NCBI GenBank assembly: GCA_017983495.1
Contig: JAGOBH010000002.1
Coordinates: 620,001-684,000 of the forward strand
Direction: 5' to 3'
Length of the DNA stretch: 64,000 nt
Source of the DNA: Pyrinomonadaceae bacterium
GTDB taxonomy: Bacteria; Acidobacteriota; Blastocatellia; Pyrinomonadales; Pyrinomonadaceae
The position numbers were made by a program, and so were the translations under genes. Every line of letters begins with the position of its first letter. Position 1 is the first letter of the stretch. Below the pieces are notes generated by a model that was not told where the DNA came from, did not search any database, and saw only the letters and a program-made list of their open reading frames with translations. Shown here one piece after another: positions 25,072-34,884 of this stretch.

Positions 25072-25107
25072 AAAAAGTTCCGTCAAGCGATTGACGGAAC
25101 TTTTTTT
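25072..25107 (+). terminator. Bidirectional intrinsic terminator
   Basis: A 14-bp perfect stem (AAAAAGTTCCGTCA / TGACGGAACTTTTT) with a 6-base loop AGCGAT is followed by more T. It ends the riboswitch transcript on the plus strand and, by symmetry, the M1 peptidase transcript coming from the right. Confidence 0.9.
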
Positions 25108-25120
25108 GCTTGTATCCCCT

Positions 25121-26830
25121 TTATTTGCGAACGTATCTGATCGGGAGAACCTTTACGTCCATTGCCGGAACTTTTGACAACGGGTCGATCTCGATAGACA
25201 GTGGCCGGGCCATCGACTTGAGCGAGAAGGTCTCAGTTCGTGCGGTTACAATTATGGGCGTTGTCTGCGACGCCCGATCCATCTTCAACACCACGTCGAT
25301 TGGCAATCGAAATGCCGCCGGGACTAACCGGTCTGTCTTCTGCAATTGCGTTACGGTCAACCTTAAGAGTTTGGTGCTCGAGCTGTAAACGCCGCTGACA
25401 GTAATCTTCGGGACCCCCGCTTTATAGACCCACTGATCGAAGAACCAATCGAGTTTTTGCCCGGACGTTTCCTCCATAGCCTTTTGCAGGTCGACGGTCT
25501 CTACTGACCCAAACTTGTGTCGGTTAAGATAAAGGGTGACAGCCTTCCAGAATGCGGCATTTCCGATCTCTTCACGCAGCATGTGCAGCACAACTCCCCC
25601 CTTGTTGTAGGTCACCGACGCATTATCGAAAAGCTTATCGACTTCGCCCGCCCGCTGGTTGAAAAGACCATGCCGGCGCTTAGTTACGGCGTCGTCACCA
25701 ATAAAGGTTGCTGCATCCGACTTTACCTTTTTGATATAATCCTCGCGGCCGATCCTGGCTTCCCGGTAAACTGCTTCCATATAGGTTGCGAACCCTTCGT
25801 TAAGCCAAAGCTCTGCCCAGTTCCTGCAGGTGACAAGATTTCCAAACCAGGAGTGTGCGAGTTCGTGGGAGACCAGGTCCGTAACGATTGGCTTTCCAAA
25901 ATCGAAGTCACCGAAGAATATCTCGTTATCCGACATCGTCGTAGCCGTAATATTCTCCATTCCCCCAAACTGGAATGACGCGACAATAGTTTGGTCATAC
26001 TTGTTAAACGGGAACTTAACACGGGTGAACTGCTCGAATATCGGGATCATCTCTTTTGTCTGAGTAAATGCGTTACGACCGGTTGTTTCTTTACCTGGGT
26101 AAACGTAATAGCCCAACGGAATTTCACCCATCGTATCGTCTAAGCGAACGTATTTGCCGATTACGAATGAGACCAAATAGGTCGAGTGAGGCACCGGCAT
26201 CTTTAAATGCCAAGTCGTAGTGCCATTTCCATTGTCGGTCTTACCGAGAAACTCGCCATTACCTATAACGGTCTCGCCGCTTTCTGCAGTTATCAATGCC
26301 TCGGTCGTTGCCTTGTCGCTTGGAAAATCAAACGACGGAAACCAATGCCTTGCCTCCTCAGGCTCTCCCTGGGTCCATATCTGCGCCGAATGATTCACCC
26401 GATTCGGATCATCGACCGCATCGACAAAATAGACGCCTTTTTTAGGCGTGGCTGAGTACTTAAATCGGACCGAGATCGTATCCATTGGCCCGTAACTTCG
26501 GTCGAGAATGACACGAATCGTGTCAGCTCTGACGGTATATTTCAGCTCAGCACCGCCGGGATCCAGTGTTACTGATTGAAAAGCCAACCCAACTGCGTCG
26601 AGTTCAAACTCCCTGAACCCTTCCGCCAATGGTTTCAGAACGACGGTTGTATCGCCCAATACACTTTTCGCGCTACGGTCAAAACTCACTCTGAGAGTAT
26701 AGTGTTGGGCATCGAACGTGGAAGAACGGTTAAAATTCGGAAGGCCAGCGGGCTGACCGAAAGAAAAAACGGCCGCAAACAATGCGATTGCGGCCGTAAG
26801 GAACAATTTCCTAATATGAATGGATCTCAT
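25121..26830 (-). CDS. Exported M1-family aminopeptidase
   Basis: A zinc aminopeptidase of 569 residues from ATG 26830 (an in-frame TTG at 26839 would add three residues). The signal peptide is about residues 1-23 (ends FSFGQ). GGMENITATT is the substrate-anchoring GxMEN variant, and the zinc site is His322-Glu323-x-x-His326 with Glu345 18 residues on (HELAH...NEGF). A catalytic Tyr is expected in the VTYNKGGVVLHML stretch. It lacks the long C-terminal helical domain of PepN, so it is a short M1 form ending in a beta domain. It lies 17 bp after the S9 peptidase gene in the same operon and would trim exported peptides. Confidence 0.93.
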   Translation of the reverse strand: MRSIHIRKLFLTAAIALFAAVFSFGQPAGLPNFNRSSTFDAQHYTLRVSFDRSAKSVLGDTTVVLKPLAEGFREFELDAVGLAFQSVTLDPGGAELKYTVRADTIRVILDRSYGPMDTISVRFKYSATPKKGVYFVDAVDDPNRVNHSAQIWTQGEPEEARHWFPSFDFPSDKATTEALITAESGETVIGNGEFLGKTDNGNGTTTWHLKMPVPHSTYLVSFVIGKYVRLDDTMGEIPLGYYVYPGKETTGRNAFTQTKEMIPIFEQFTRVKFPFNKYDQTIVASFQFGGMENITATTMSDNEIFFGDFDFGKPIVTDLVSHELAHSWFGNLVTCRNWAELWLNEGFATYMEAVYREARIGREDYIKKVKSDAATFIGDDAVTKRRHGLFNQRAGEVDKLFDNASVTYNKGGVVLHMLREEIGNAAFWKAVTLYLNRHKFGSVETVDLQKAMEETSGQKLDWFFDQWVYKAGVPKITVSGVYSSSTKLLRLTVTQLQKTDRLVPAAFRLPIDVVLKMDRASQTTPIIVTARTETFSLKSMARPLSIEIDPLSKVPAMDVKVLPIRYVRK

Positions 26831-26847
26831 AGTAATCAATTAACGAT

Positions 26848-28896
26848 CTATTTCAGGTGGCGTTTGAACCAGTCCATGACTTGGCCGTACCAAAATTCGG
26901 AGTTCTGCGGCTTGAGGATCCAATGACCTTCGTCCGGAAAGATAACCAGTTTTGAAGGTACGTTCCTAAGCTGCAGCGTCGTATAAAGCTGAAGACTCTG
27001 ATCAACGGGAACCCGATAGTCGAGTTCGCCGGCTGTGACTAGTGTCGGAGTGGCGAAATTCTTGGCAAATTTGTGAGGCGACCATCTGTTGTAGTTTATC
27101 GGATTTTCCCAAGGCATTCCCTTAAACTCCCAATTGACAAACCAAAGTTCTTCAGTAGCCGTTGCCATGCTTTCTAGATTGTAAACGCCAGCATGGGAAA
27201 CAAATGCACTATATTTGAATCGGGGATCGTTGTTATGGCCTAACAGCCAATTGACCATGTATCCTCCGTAACTTGCACCAGCCGCTCCGATATTAGACTT
27301 GTCGATGTACGGGCGTTTGATGATTTCCGCCACACCATTCTGGATGTCAACGAAGGCTTTTCCACCCCAATCGCCGGAAATGTCATTTACAAACTTCTGA
27401 CCATACCCGGTAGAACCGCGTGGATTCGGCATAAAAACGACATACCCTGCGTTAGCAAAGATCTGAGGATTCCACCTATATCCCCAATTGTCGTTCCACG
27501 CTCCCTGTGGCCCGCCATGGATCAATACGATGAGCGGATATTTCTTAGCGGCATCAAAATTTGCCGGTTTCAAGAAGAACCCATGCATGCTGGTGTTCAA
27601 AGCGCCCTTCCATTCAACTTCTTCCGCCTTCTGCAATTGGAAAGCCCTCAATGCATCTTGGTTTGCCTTCGTCAAAGCGATTAGGCCGGAACCATCCGTA
27701 TTTACCCGCATGATATCTGCCGGTGAGTTCATTGAACTCCACGCGAAGATGATCGATCTTCCATCCGGAGTTACGTTGAGACCGCTAGCAAAGCCAACAT
27801 CGGCAACCTTTCTGACATGCGTGGCAATTCGCGTTCTAAGATCCGGTTCGACCGGGACACTAAAGATGGGGGCCTTGCCGCGTTCGCCAGCGGTAAAGTA
27901 AATGGTCTTGCTGTCGGCCGATACAGCAAATTCGTCAACCTGTTGGTCAAACCCCCGTGTAAGTTCCACGATCTCACCCGACTGCGGGCTATATCGCATT
28001 ATTCGCCAACGATCGGCTTCGAACGTTGGTGTTGCCTGCGAGCGGAACAAAAGATATTTGCCATCCGGTGTGTAAGTCGGTGAAGCATCATAGCCGTTCA
28101 TGCCCGCAGTAATATTCCTGGAGCCACCGTCACCGCCGGCGATCTTTGTGATGAAAATATCACTGTTGGTCGACATTGCCTCGACTTTGTCCGGATTTCG
28201 CAGATAGACGATACTGCTGCCGTCAGGCGAAAATGCGTAATCTACACCGGTCGACGCTGCATAAGGCGGCGAATCGAAATCCCCGGGTGTTACGTTTCGT
28301 GCCGGGCCCCCTTTTGCCGAGACAACAAAAACATTTGTTCTTTTGCGATCCCGCCATTCGACCCAGTGTTTGAATAGAAGCCGCTCAGTAACCTTCGCTT
28401 GGACTTTGCTCTTTTCGGCCTTCGCATCTTCCGCCGCGTTGCAGTCATCTGTTTTACATTCGGGATAAACTTCTGAGGAGAACGCGATCCAGTTGCCGTC
28501 CGGCGACCAGACCGGTCCTCCGGCACCGGTTGAAATTACGGTGACTTTCTCCTTGTCGCTCCCATCGGGTTTCATAGTCCAAATCTGTCCGCCGGTGGAA
28601 AAGGCGATCCTTTTCCCATCAGGTGACCATCTTGGGCCGCTACTGGAGGACGTTCCATTGGTGATCTGCCGCTGGTCGTTGCCGTCAACTGACATTGTGT
28701 ATATCTGGTTCAATGTCCGGTTGGCCTCTTTGTTGACGACACCGATCGTAAACGCAACCGTTCGTCCGTCCGGCGAAAGTTGCGGATCTGCGATGCGTTT
28801 TAAGTTAATGAGATCATTGACTGAAAAGGTGAGTTGTGCCGACACCGAAAAGGTCAGCAAAACGACAAAAGCAAACGAAAAGAGTAAGCGTTTCAT
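26848..28896 (-). CDS. S9-family (prolyl oligopeptidase-type) exported peptidase
   Basis: A 682-residue protein with a signal peptide (about residues 1-20), an N-terminal beta-propeller of PD40/WD40-like repeats (repeated SPDGR/SPDGK turns, about 35-410) and a C-terminal alpha/beta hydrolase (about 430-682). The catalytic triad is Ser542 in GASYGGY, Asp626 in ELDYRVP and His658 in DEGHW. The family cleaves short peptides, often as dipeptidyl- or acylaminoacyl-peptidases. First gene of a two-gene operon with the M1 aminopeptidase; together they suit degradation of peptides outside the cytoplasm. Confidence 0.95.
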   Translation of the reverse strand: MKRLLFSFAFVVLLTFSVSAQLTFSVNDLINLKRIADPQLSPDGRTVAFTIGVVNKEANRTLNQIYTMSVDGNDQRQITNGTSSSSGPRWSPDGKRIAFSTGGQIWTMKPDGSDKEKVTVISTGAGGPVWSPDGNWIAFSSEVYPECKTDDCNAAEDAKAEKSKVQAKVTERLLFKHWVEWRDRKRTNVFVVSAKGGPARNVTPGDFDSPPYAASTGVDYAFSPDGSSIVYLRNPDKVEAMSTNSDIFITKIAGGDGGSRNITAGMNGYDASPTYTPDGKYLLFRSQATPTFEADRWRIMRYSPQSGEIVELTRGFDQQVDEFAVSADSKTIYFTAGERGKAPIFSVPVEPDLRTRIATHVRKVADVGFASGLNVTPDGRSIIFAWSSMNSPADIMRVNTDGSGLIALTKANQDALRAFQLQKAEEVEWKGALNTSMHGFFLKPANFDAAKKYPLIVLIHGGPQGAWNDNWGYRWNPQIFANAGYVVFMPNPRGSTGYGQKFVNDISGDWGGKAFVDIQNGVAEIIKRPYIDKSNIGAAGASYGGYMVNWLLGHNNDPRFKYSAFVSHAGVYNLESMATATEELWFVNWEFKGMPWENPINYNRWSPHKFAKNFATPTLVTAGELDYRVPVDQSLQLYTTLQLRNVPSKLVIFPDEGHWILKPQNSEFWYGQVMDWFKRHLK

Positions 28897-28982
28897 ATAT
28901 TTATCCTGACATTAGAGAATTAGTTCCGTTTAATTATTGCACACAATTTTGGAACTATGTAAGCATCCGTTAGTATGAATCC

Positions 28983-30419
28983 ATGAAAATACCATTGATC
29001 TTTGTTTTTGCTGTACTGCACACCTTGATCGCGTTTGCACAGGTGCCATCACAGGCTCTGACACCGACACTCTATTCGCCGGAGGCCATCAAGAATATGG
29101 GCGTGATCCAGCGGGCTGCGATGTCGAGCAATTATGGGTATGAACAAACTGGTTATCTTTCGAACAACATTGGTCCGCGACTTTCCGGTTCCGCTCAGGC
29201 GGCGCGAGCGGTTGAATACGTGGCAGCGGAGATGAGGAAGATTGGCCTCGATGTCAGGCTTCAGAAGTGTATGGTACCCCAGTGGGTACGCGGGGAAGAG
29301 CGTGGTGAGATCGTGGAGTTCCCGGGCATGGCTCCCGGGACAACACAGAAGATCGTGTTAACCGCTTTGGGTGGCAGCGTCGCAACACCGGCCACCGGAC
29401 TCACCGCAGAGATCGTAGTCGTGAGTAGTTTCGAAGAACTTGCCGCGTTGGGGCGCGGGAAGATTGAGGGAAAGATCGTCCTTTTCAACTACGCTTTCGA
29501 CCGTGAACTGCAGTCGTCGGGATTTGGATCTGCAGCGTACGGACAGGCGGTACAGTTCCGATTCGGAGGAGCGATGGCGGCTGCGAGATTTGGCGCGGTG
29601 GCGTCATTAAATCGTTCGGCCGGAGGCTCCCAAAACCGACTGGCTCACACCGGGTCGATGGGATATGCGGATGGTGTTCCTAAGATCCCTGGAGCTGCCG
29701 TGTCTTTTGAAGACGCCGAGACGCTGGCCTATCTGGCAAAACAGGGCAAAGTCCGCGTCAAGCTAACGTTGACACCACAGACTCTCCCTGATGTTGAGAG
29801 TTTTAATGTCATTGGGGATTTGAAAGGAAGCGAGAAGCCGGACGAGGTCGTGATCGTCTCAGGCCACCTTGATTCGTGGGACCTCGGGACTGGGGCGATT
29901 GACGATGCATCAGGCGTTGCCGCGTCAATGCAGGTTGCTTTCCTCCTAAATCAGCTGAAGATCCGGCCGAAACGCACAATACGCGTTATCGCCTGGATGA
30001 ACGAGGAGAACGGCGGTCGCGGCTCTGCGGCCTACGAAAAAGAGCAGGCGGCGAACATTGGCAAACATTTTGCGGCGGTCGAGGCCGATCTTGGAGCTTC
30101 GCACCCGATCGGAATTTTGTTTACCGGGCGACCGGAGATCGCATCTTTCCTAGGACCGATCTCACAAGCTCTTGCTCCACAGGGAGCGACCCAAACCCAA
30201 TTGCAGGTCGGCGGTGTTGGGGCAGATATTGGGCCGCTGACCCGAGCCGGCGTACCGTCGTTTGCTCCCTGGTTCAATATGCAGACGTACTTCAATTATC
30301 ATCACACGGCAGCAGATACGTTTGACAAGATCTCACTTAGGGAAATGCGCGAACTTGGGGGTGTTGTCGCTGTCCTCACATACGGATTAGCAGACCTCGA
30401 ACAACCGTTGCCCCGCTAG
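28983..30419 (+). CDS. Exported M28-family peptidase with PA domain
   Basis: A 478-residue secreted zinc peptidase. Signal peptide residues 1-19 (ends AFAQ), a PA insertion domain (about 130-250) and the M28 core with the two-zinc ligands in SGHLDSWD (His295), GAIDDASG, the catalytic MNEENGG and the final His in YHHTAADT. Length and order match M28 aminopeptidase/carboxypeptidase Q-like proteins. Divergent from the S9-M1 operon and adding a third exported exopeptidase to the locus. Confidence 0.94.
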   Translation: MKIPLIFVFAVLHTLIAFAQVPSQALTPTLYSPEAIKNMGVIQRAAMSSNYGYEQTGYLSNNIGPRLSGSAQAARAVEYVAAEMRKIGLDVRLQKCMVPQWVRGEERGEIVEFPGMAPGTTQKIVLTALGGSVATPATGLTAEIVVVSSFEELAALGRGKIEGKIVLFNYAFDRELQSSGFGSAAYGQAVQFRFGGAMAAARFGAVASLNRSAGGSQNRLAHTGSMGYADGVPKIPGAAVSFEDAETLAYLAKQGKVRVKLTLTPQTLPDVESFNVIGDLKGSEKPDEVVIVSGHLDSWDLGTGAIDDASGVAASMQVAFLLNQLKIRPKRTIRVIAWMNEENGGRGSAAYEKEQAANIGKHFAAVEADLGASHPIGILFTGRPEIASFLGPISQALAPQGATQTQLQVGGVGADIGPLTRAGVPSFAPWFNMQTYFNYHHTAADTFDKISLREMRELGGVVAVLTYGLADLEQPLPR

Positions 30420-30489
30420 ATTGAGGCAAGTGTCGGAAGTTGGGCGAGGCGGTGATGCTGATACGCGTGAACCTTGTTATAATAAATAT

Positions 30490-30657
30490 ATGTTAAATAG
30501 ACCGCCGCCATATTTTCCGCAGAATCAGCTTTCGCCACCTGACGAGAGTCGATATAAAAAATTTAAGCTCGTTATTGTTGCTCTCGGCCTGGTTCTGTTA
30601 TTAGCCCTCACCGGACTGGGATTTGGCCTCTTTTATTTGATCCGCTGGCTGTTTTAG
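30490..30657 (+). CDS. Small single-span membrane protein
   Basis: A 55-residue protein from ATG 30490. It has a Pro/Gln-rich N-terminus (RPPPYFPQNQLSPP), a short basic patch and one strongly hydrophobic helix (about residues 28-52), ending in RWLF. An in-frame TTG at 30421 exists but sits directly after the M28 stop and is less likely. Frame use after ATG is clean and a terminator follows at once, so it is probably real. No known family; function unknown. Confidence 0.5.
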   Translation: MLNRPPPYFPQNQLSPPDESRYKKFKLVIVALGLVLLLALTGLGFGLFYLIRWLF

Positions 30658-30679
30658 TCGGCCTGTATATTCTCAGAAA

Positions 30680-30717
30680 AAAGGGCACGAACACCTGCTA
30701 CAGTGTTCGTGCCCTTT
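30680..30717 (+). terminator. Bidirectional intrinsic terminator
   Basis: A perfect 15-bp stem (AAAGGGCACGAACAC / GTGTTCGTGCCCTTT) with an 8-base loop, flanked by A-rich and T-containing ends, lies between the small membrane protein gene and the convergent S41 peptidase gene. Confidence 0.92.
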
Positions 30718-30734
30718 CGTGTGATCATTAAAAC

Positions 30735-32474
30735 TTAGCGGTTCAGGGGACTTTTTTGCTGTTTCTGGGCATTGCTCTTGACGCTTTCCGCAGCAAGCTG
30801 ACGGGCTTGCGGCATGAGTTCGATCGCTTTAAGCAACTGGTCGTCATATTCATTAAATACCTGACCGGAGGTTTCAGAGCCGTACGCCGCGGTCACCATT
30901 TCCGTCCGCAAGATACGTTCTAAGAACTCCCGTTCACGTTCTATCTGAGCCGCAGTAAACTTGAATTTGTCCCCCGCAAACTTTTTGAAACTAGAAAACA
31001 ATGGCTCGGTAATGGGGAAGTCCTGCTTTTTAATGTCGTAATCGAAGAGTATCGGTTTATCTACCTTGTACGTTTCGAAACCCTTTACTTTTCCTGCAAC
31101 GAGTTCGAGTGCAAAAGCGAATACAGGATTTACAAGTTTCGCCTGAAATCGGGCCCGTTCGATAGGTATAGTTTCCGGTTTGATCTCGACATCGGGATTA
31201 ATGCCACCACCGCTAAAAACGGTTCGGCCAGCGTCCGTTTTGCTTTCAGTGCCTTTCGGCTTCTTATCAACGGGTAGCTCGTCTTTCAGACTGCCGCCGT
31301 CCGTGTAATATCCGTAAAGGCTCCCATCGGAATAATCTTTCTGAATAAGTCTTCCTGCGGGCGTCTCGTACTTAGCAATCACGAGCATCAGCATTGTTCC
31401 ATATTCCAACTGGAACGGGTTAGAGACCAGTCCCTTTCCGAACGTGCTTTCACCAACGATGAGAGCCCGATCGTGATCCTGAAGAGCACCGGCCAGGATC
31501 TCCGAGGCACTTGCGGTACTTCGGTTCACCAATAGAACAACCGGCGATTTGTCAGGAGTCGGATTATCGGCCGGATAACGCTCTGTGACGCCTTCAATTC
31601 GGCCTTTCTGAGTAAAGACTGTTTGACCGTTTTGTAAAAACGAGTTTGCTACCCGATAAGCCTGGCTAACCAATCCGCCGCCGTTATCGCGCAGGTCGAT
31701 CACCAGTTGCTGCATCCCCTGAGCTTTCAGCGAGCGCATCGCCGTAGCAAACTCGCCATAGGTAGTCGTGTTAAATCCACCTCGCATAGCCATGTAACCC
31801 ACGCCCGGTCGGATCATGTAGAATTCGCTGATCGACGGTTGAGAAACTGCATCACGGATGATCTCCACTGTCTCTCGTTTGCCAGATGCGAGCCGCTCGA
31901 CGACGAGCTTTGCCGTTGTGCCCCGGGGACCTCGAAGAAACGTTCTAACGTCGGCAAATGGTTTGCCAAGCATCGATGTGCCGTTGACCTCCACGATCTT
32001 GTCGCCGTATCTAAGTCCCGCCCGATGTGCGGGGGCACCATCGAAAGTTGCTTTAATGAAGGTTGCAACCACCTTACCGTTTTCATCACTCAGGTCGCCA
32101 ATGGTTGCTCCAATGCCAAAATATCGCGAACTCTGCTCGGTGCGAAAGGCTTCGAATTCTTTGGCGTCATAGTAATTAGAATGTGGATCGAGTGTATGCA
32201 GCATCGAGTCGATCGATGACTTGAACAACTCATTATAGTCGAGCTTTTTCGTCCCGCCGTAGTTCCGCTCAATTATTGTGACAGCTTCGGCGATCTCCTT
32301 TTCGACGTCCTCAACTTTAACGACTTTCTTTGGCGTGTCGCTAGATACGATATTTGACGGTTTCGTGATACCAGCGCGAGTCGAACCGGTTGGCTGTTGG
32401 CTAAGGCCGGAAACAACCAACACAAAAATAAATGTGATTAAGAGAATGCCGCTAAATCTTTGCTTCACTAACAC
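30735..32474 (-). CDS. S41-family C-terminal processing peptidase
   Basis: A 579-residue exported protease. Signal sequence about residues 5-25; N-terminal helical region with LHTLDPHSNYY (about 93); PDZ domain about 115-200 (APAHRAGLRYGDKIVEVNG); S41 core with LVIDLRDNGGG, the catalytic Ser322 in TASASE and the general-base Lys347 in TFGKG, spaced by 25 as in CtpA/Prc. The C-terminal extension (about 450-579) is helical. Start is GTG 32474 or GTG 32468. The intact active site contrasts with the S41-like protein at 16623-17924. Confidence 0.93.
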   Translation of the reverse strand: MLVKQRFSGILLITFIFVLVVSGLSQQPTGSTRAGITKPSNIVSSDTPKKVVKVEDVEKEIAEAVTIIERNYGGTKKLDYNELFKSSIDSMLHTLDPHSNYYDAKEFEAFRTEQSSRYFGIGATIGDLSDENGKVVATFIKATFDGAPAHRAGLRYGDKIVEVNGTSMLGKPFADVRTFLRGPRGTTAKLVVERLASGKRETVEIIRDAVSQPSISEFYMIRPGVGYMAMRGGFNTTTYGEFATAMRSLKAQGMQQLVIDLRDNGGGLVSQAYRVANSFLQNGQTVFTQKGRIEGVTERYPADNPTPDKSPVVLLVNRSTASASEILAGALQDHDRALIVGESTFGKGLVSNPFQLEYGTMLMLVIAKYETPAGRLIQKDYSDGSLYGYYTDGGSLKDELPVDKKPKGTESKTDAGRTVFSGGGINPDVEIKPETIPIERARFQAKLVNPVFAFALELVAGKVKGFETYKVDKPILFDYDIKKQDFPITEPLFSSFKKFAGDKFKFTAAQIEREREFLERILRTEMVTAAYGSETSGQVFNEYDDQLLKAIELMPQARQLAAESVKSNAQKQQKSPLNR

Positions 32475-32744
32475 AACCCCCCAAATAATACGTTTACGCT
32501 CTATCTGCGTGGAATCTGAAAAAGAATAACATCCCTTTGAGGAAAAAGCGACGGGTTACGTTGCCTCTGTTTCCGCTTCTACTATCGATTGTTACGTTCT
32601 TTTGCCCCAATAAGTTTTAGGTTAAACTCTCAGTGTATTAAGTTCGCAATACGGTAGATAACTACCTTCGATCTATTGCTGTTCGCATGGATAGTGAGCT
32701 TTCTCAAGATTTGATCGCAATGAGGACCTAATCCTCGTAAAGCC

Positions 32745-33770
32745 ATGAGCCAACTTTTAGAAGTGAAAGATCTTCAGACACAATTTCCGACCAGATCGGG
32801 ACTTGTTAAGGCGGTTGACGGCGTGAGCTTTGAGATCGGAGAGGGCGAATTACTCGGGCTTGTCGGCGAGTCAGGCTGCGGTAAGTCGATAACGGCACTT
32901 TCCATAATGCGTTTGATCTATCCGCCCGGCGAAATAATACAAGGTTCGATCAAATTTAAGGGCGAGGAGCTTACATCAGCGAGCGAGGACCGTCTGCGAC
33001 AGATTCGCGGCAACGACATCGCGATGATCTTTCAGGACCCAATGACATCGCTCAATCCTGTTTTCACAGTTGGAGAGCAGATCGCCGAGGCTCTGCGTCT
33101 GCACCGTAAACTGGACAAGAAACAGGCATGGCAGTCGGCGATCGAAGCAATGCAGGAGGTTGCCATACCGGCCCCGGATCGCCGTGCCAATGATTACCCA
33201 CATCAGCTTTCAGGCGGGATGCGACAGCGTGTGATGATAGCTATGGCTCTGGCGTGTAACCCGGAACTACTTATCGCGGATGAACCGACAACTGCGTTGG
33301 ATGTGACCATCCAGGCGCAGATACTCGAGTTACTTGACGAGTTGCGACGCACTCGTAAACTTGCAGTATTACTCATCACGCATGACCTTGGCGTAGTCGC
33401 GGAGGTAGCCGATCGGGTATGTGTCATGTATACCGGCAAAATAGTTGAGGAGTCTGGCGTCACCGAATTGTTCGCTGATCCAAAGCACCCTTATACCCGA
33501 GGCCTGATTCGCTCGGTTCCAAAACTGTCCGAGGCCGGTATTGCTAAGACTGTGAGGCTAAAAACAATCGACGGAACGGTGCCGAGTCCGACGGATCTGC
33601 CGAAAGGCTGTCATTTTGCTCCGCGATGTGAATTTCGCATTGATGCATGCTTCGCCGGGCCGATTCCACTTTTGGAGTTGGCGAATGATACAAAGGTGCG
33701 TTGCATATTGTTTGATGAAAAGCGGAAATTCGATATCGCTCGGCAGAGGGTCCTTGCCGAATCGGCCTAA
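32745..33770 (+). CDS. Oligopeptide/dipeptide ABC transporter ATPase (OppD/DppD type)
   Basis: A 341-residue ABC ATPase: Walker A GESGCGKS (about 40-47), Q-loop [12 protein letters not shown], signature [15 protein letters not shown], Walker [19 protein letters not shown], and the OppD-type C-terminal Cys region [11 protein letters not shown]. It pairs with the following OppF-type gene 6 bp on. Such pairs drive peptide or nickel import, but no permease or binding-protein gene is next to them here. Confidence 0.92.
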   Translation: MSQLLEVKDLQTQFPTRSGLVKAVDGVSFEIGEGELLGLVGESGCGKSITALSIMRLIYPPGEIIQGSIKFKGEELTSASEDRLRQIRGNDIAMIFQDPMTSLNPVFTVGEQIAEALRLHRKLDKKQAWQSAIEAMQEVAIPAPDRRANDYPHQLSGGMRQRVMIAMALACNPELLIADEPTTALDVTIQAQILELLDELRRTRKLAVLLITHDLGVVAEVADRVCVMYTGKIVEESGVTELFADPKHPYTRGLIRSVPKLSEAGIAKTVRLKTIDGTVPSPTDLPKGCHFAPRCEFRIDACFAGPIPLLELANDTKVRCILFDEKRKFDIARQRVLAESA

Positions 33771-33776
33771 TTATTG

Positions 33777-34781
33777 ATGGAAACAGCTACGCCATTGATC
33801 GAATCGAAAAGCCTGGTTGAGGTCAAACATCTCGTCAAGCATTTTCCTGTCGAAAACAGCGACGATCTAGTTCAAGCAGTCGACGACGTTTCTTTCGAGA
33901 TAATCGCCGGGGAGACTCTTGGCCTGGTTGGTGAATCAGGGTGTGGTAAATCGACTGTAGGACGTTGTCTGCTGCGGCTGCACGAACCGACGAGCGGCGA
34001 AGTTCTATTCGACGGTAAGAACATCATTGGACTGCCAAATAACGAGATGCAGTCGCTGCGACGCGAAATGCAGATCATCTTCCAGGACCCTTATGCAAGT
34101 CTGAATCCCAGGCTAAGCATACGGTCGATCGTATCTGAACCACTCAAGATCCATAAGATCGGAAGCAAGGCCGATCAAAATGATCGAGTTTCTGATCTGC
34201 TTGAGAAGGTTGGTTTGGATCCGAAATACGCCGACCGGTATCCGCATGAGTTTTCCGGGGGGCAGCGACAGCGGATCGGCATTGCACGTGCGTTGGCATT
34301 AAATCCAAAACTAATAATTTGTGATGAGCCAGTTTCGGCACTCGACGTGTCGGTGCAAGCTCAGGTTGTCAATCTGTTGCAGGATCTTCAGGATGAATTT
34401 GGGCTGACTTATCTTTTTATTTCACACGGACTTGCGGTGGTCGAGCATATTTCCGATCGCGTCGCCGTCATGTATCTCGGAAAGATCGTTGAAATATGTG
34501 ATGCACGCGAGTTGTACGAATTACCCCTTCATCCTTATACAAAAGCACTTCTCTCTGCGATCCCGAATCCTGACCCGGCACAAAAGCGCGATCGAATAGT
34601 CCTGACCGGGGACGTCCCGACGCCGATCAACCCTCCATCAGGTTGTTGTTTTCGAACGAGATGTCCGTTGGCATCGGAAGAATGTGCCGAGATAATTCCG
34701 GAGCTTCGAGAGATCATACCGGGCCATTTTGCCGCGTGTATAAAGGTTGACGGATACGAACTGGCGTCAACACGAAGTTAG
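33777..34781 (+). CDS. Oligopeptide/dipeptide ABC transporter ATPase (OppF/DppF type)
   Basis: A 334-residue ABC ATPase from ATG 33777 (a TTG three bases earlier is not needed). Walker [11 protein letters not shown]-loop [12 protein letters not shown], signature [15 protein letters not shown], Walker [19 protein letters not shown] and the C-terminal Cys-rich [15 protein letters not shown]. It forms a heterodimer with the preceding ATPase. The permease subunits must be encoded elsewhere. Confidence 0.92.
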   Translation: METATPLIESKSLVEVKHLVKHFPVENSDDLVQAVDDVSFEIIAGETLGLVGESGCGKSTVGRCLLRLHEPTSGEVLFDGKNIIGLPNNEMQSLRREMQIIFQDPYASLNPRLSIRSIVSEPLKIHKIGSKADQNDRVSDLLEKVGLDPKYADRYPHEFSGGQRQRIGIARALALNPKLIICDEPVSALDVSVQAQVVNLLQDLQDEFGLTYLFISHGLAVVEHISDRVAVMYLGKIVEICDARELYELPLHPYTKALLSAIPNPDPAQKRDRIVLTGDVPTPINPPSGCCFRTRCPLASEECAEIIPELREIIPGHFAACIKVDGYELASTRS

Positions 34782-34884
34782 TTGAAACGCAAGGTCATTA
34801 TTCGTCGTATCAGATGTGAAATCAACACATTTTCTTTCTCTTTATGCATTTAAGCCCATTCTGTAACTACCAAAAGGAGACTCT

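Noticed and set aside
24993-25094. 33-codon ORF after the riboswitch on the plus strand
   Set aside because: Its last codons lie inside the terminator stem, its Shine-Dalgarno is weak and its sequence resembles no protein family. It could be a leader peptide but there is no supporting evidence.
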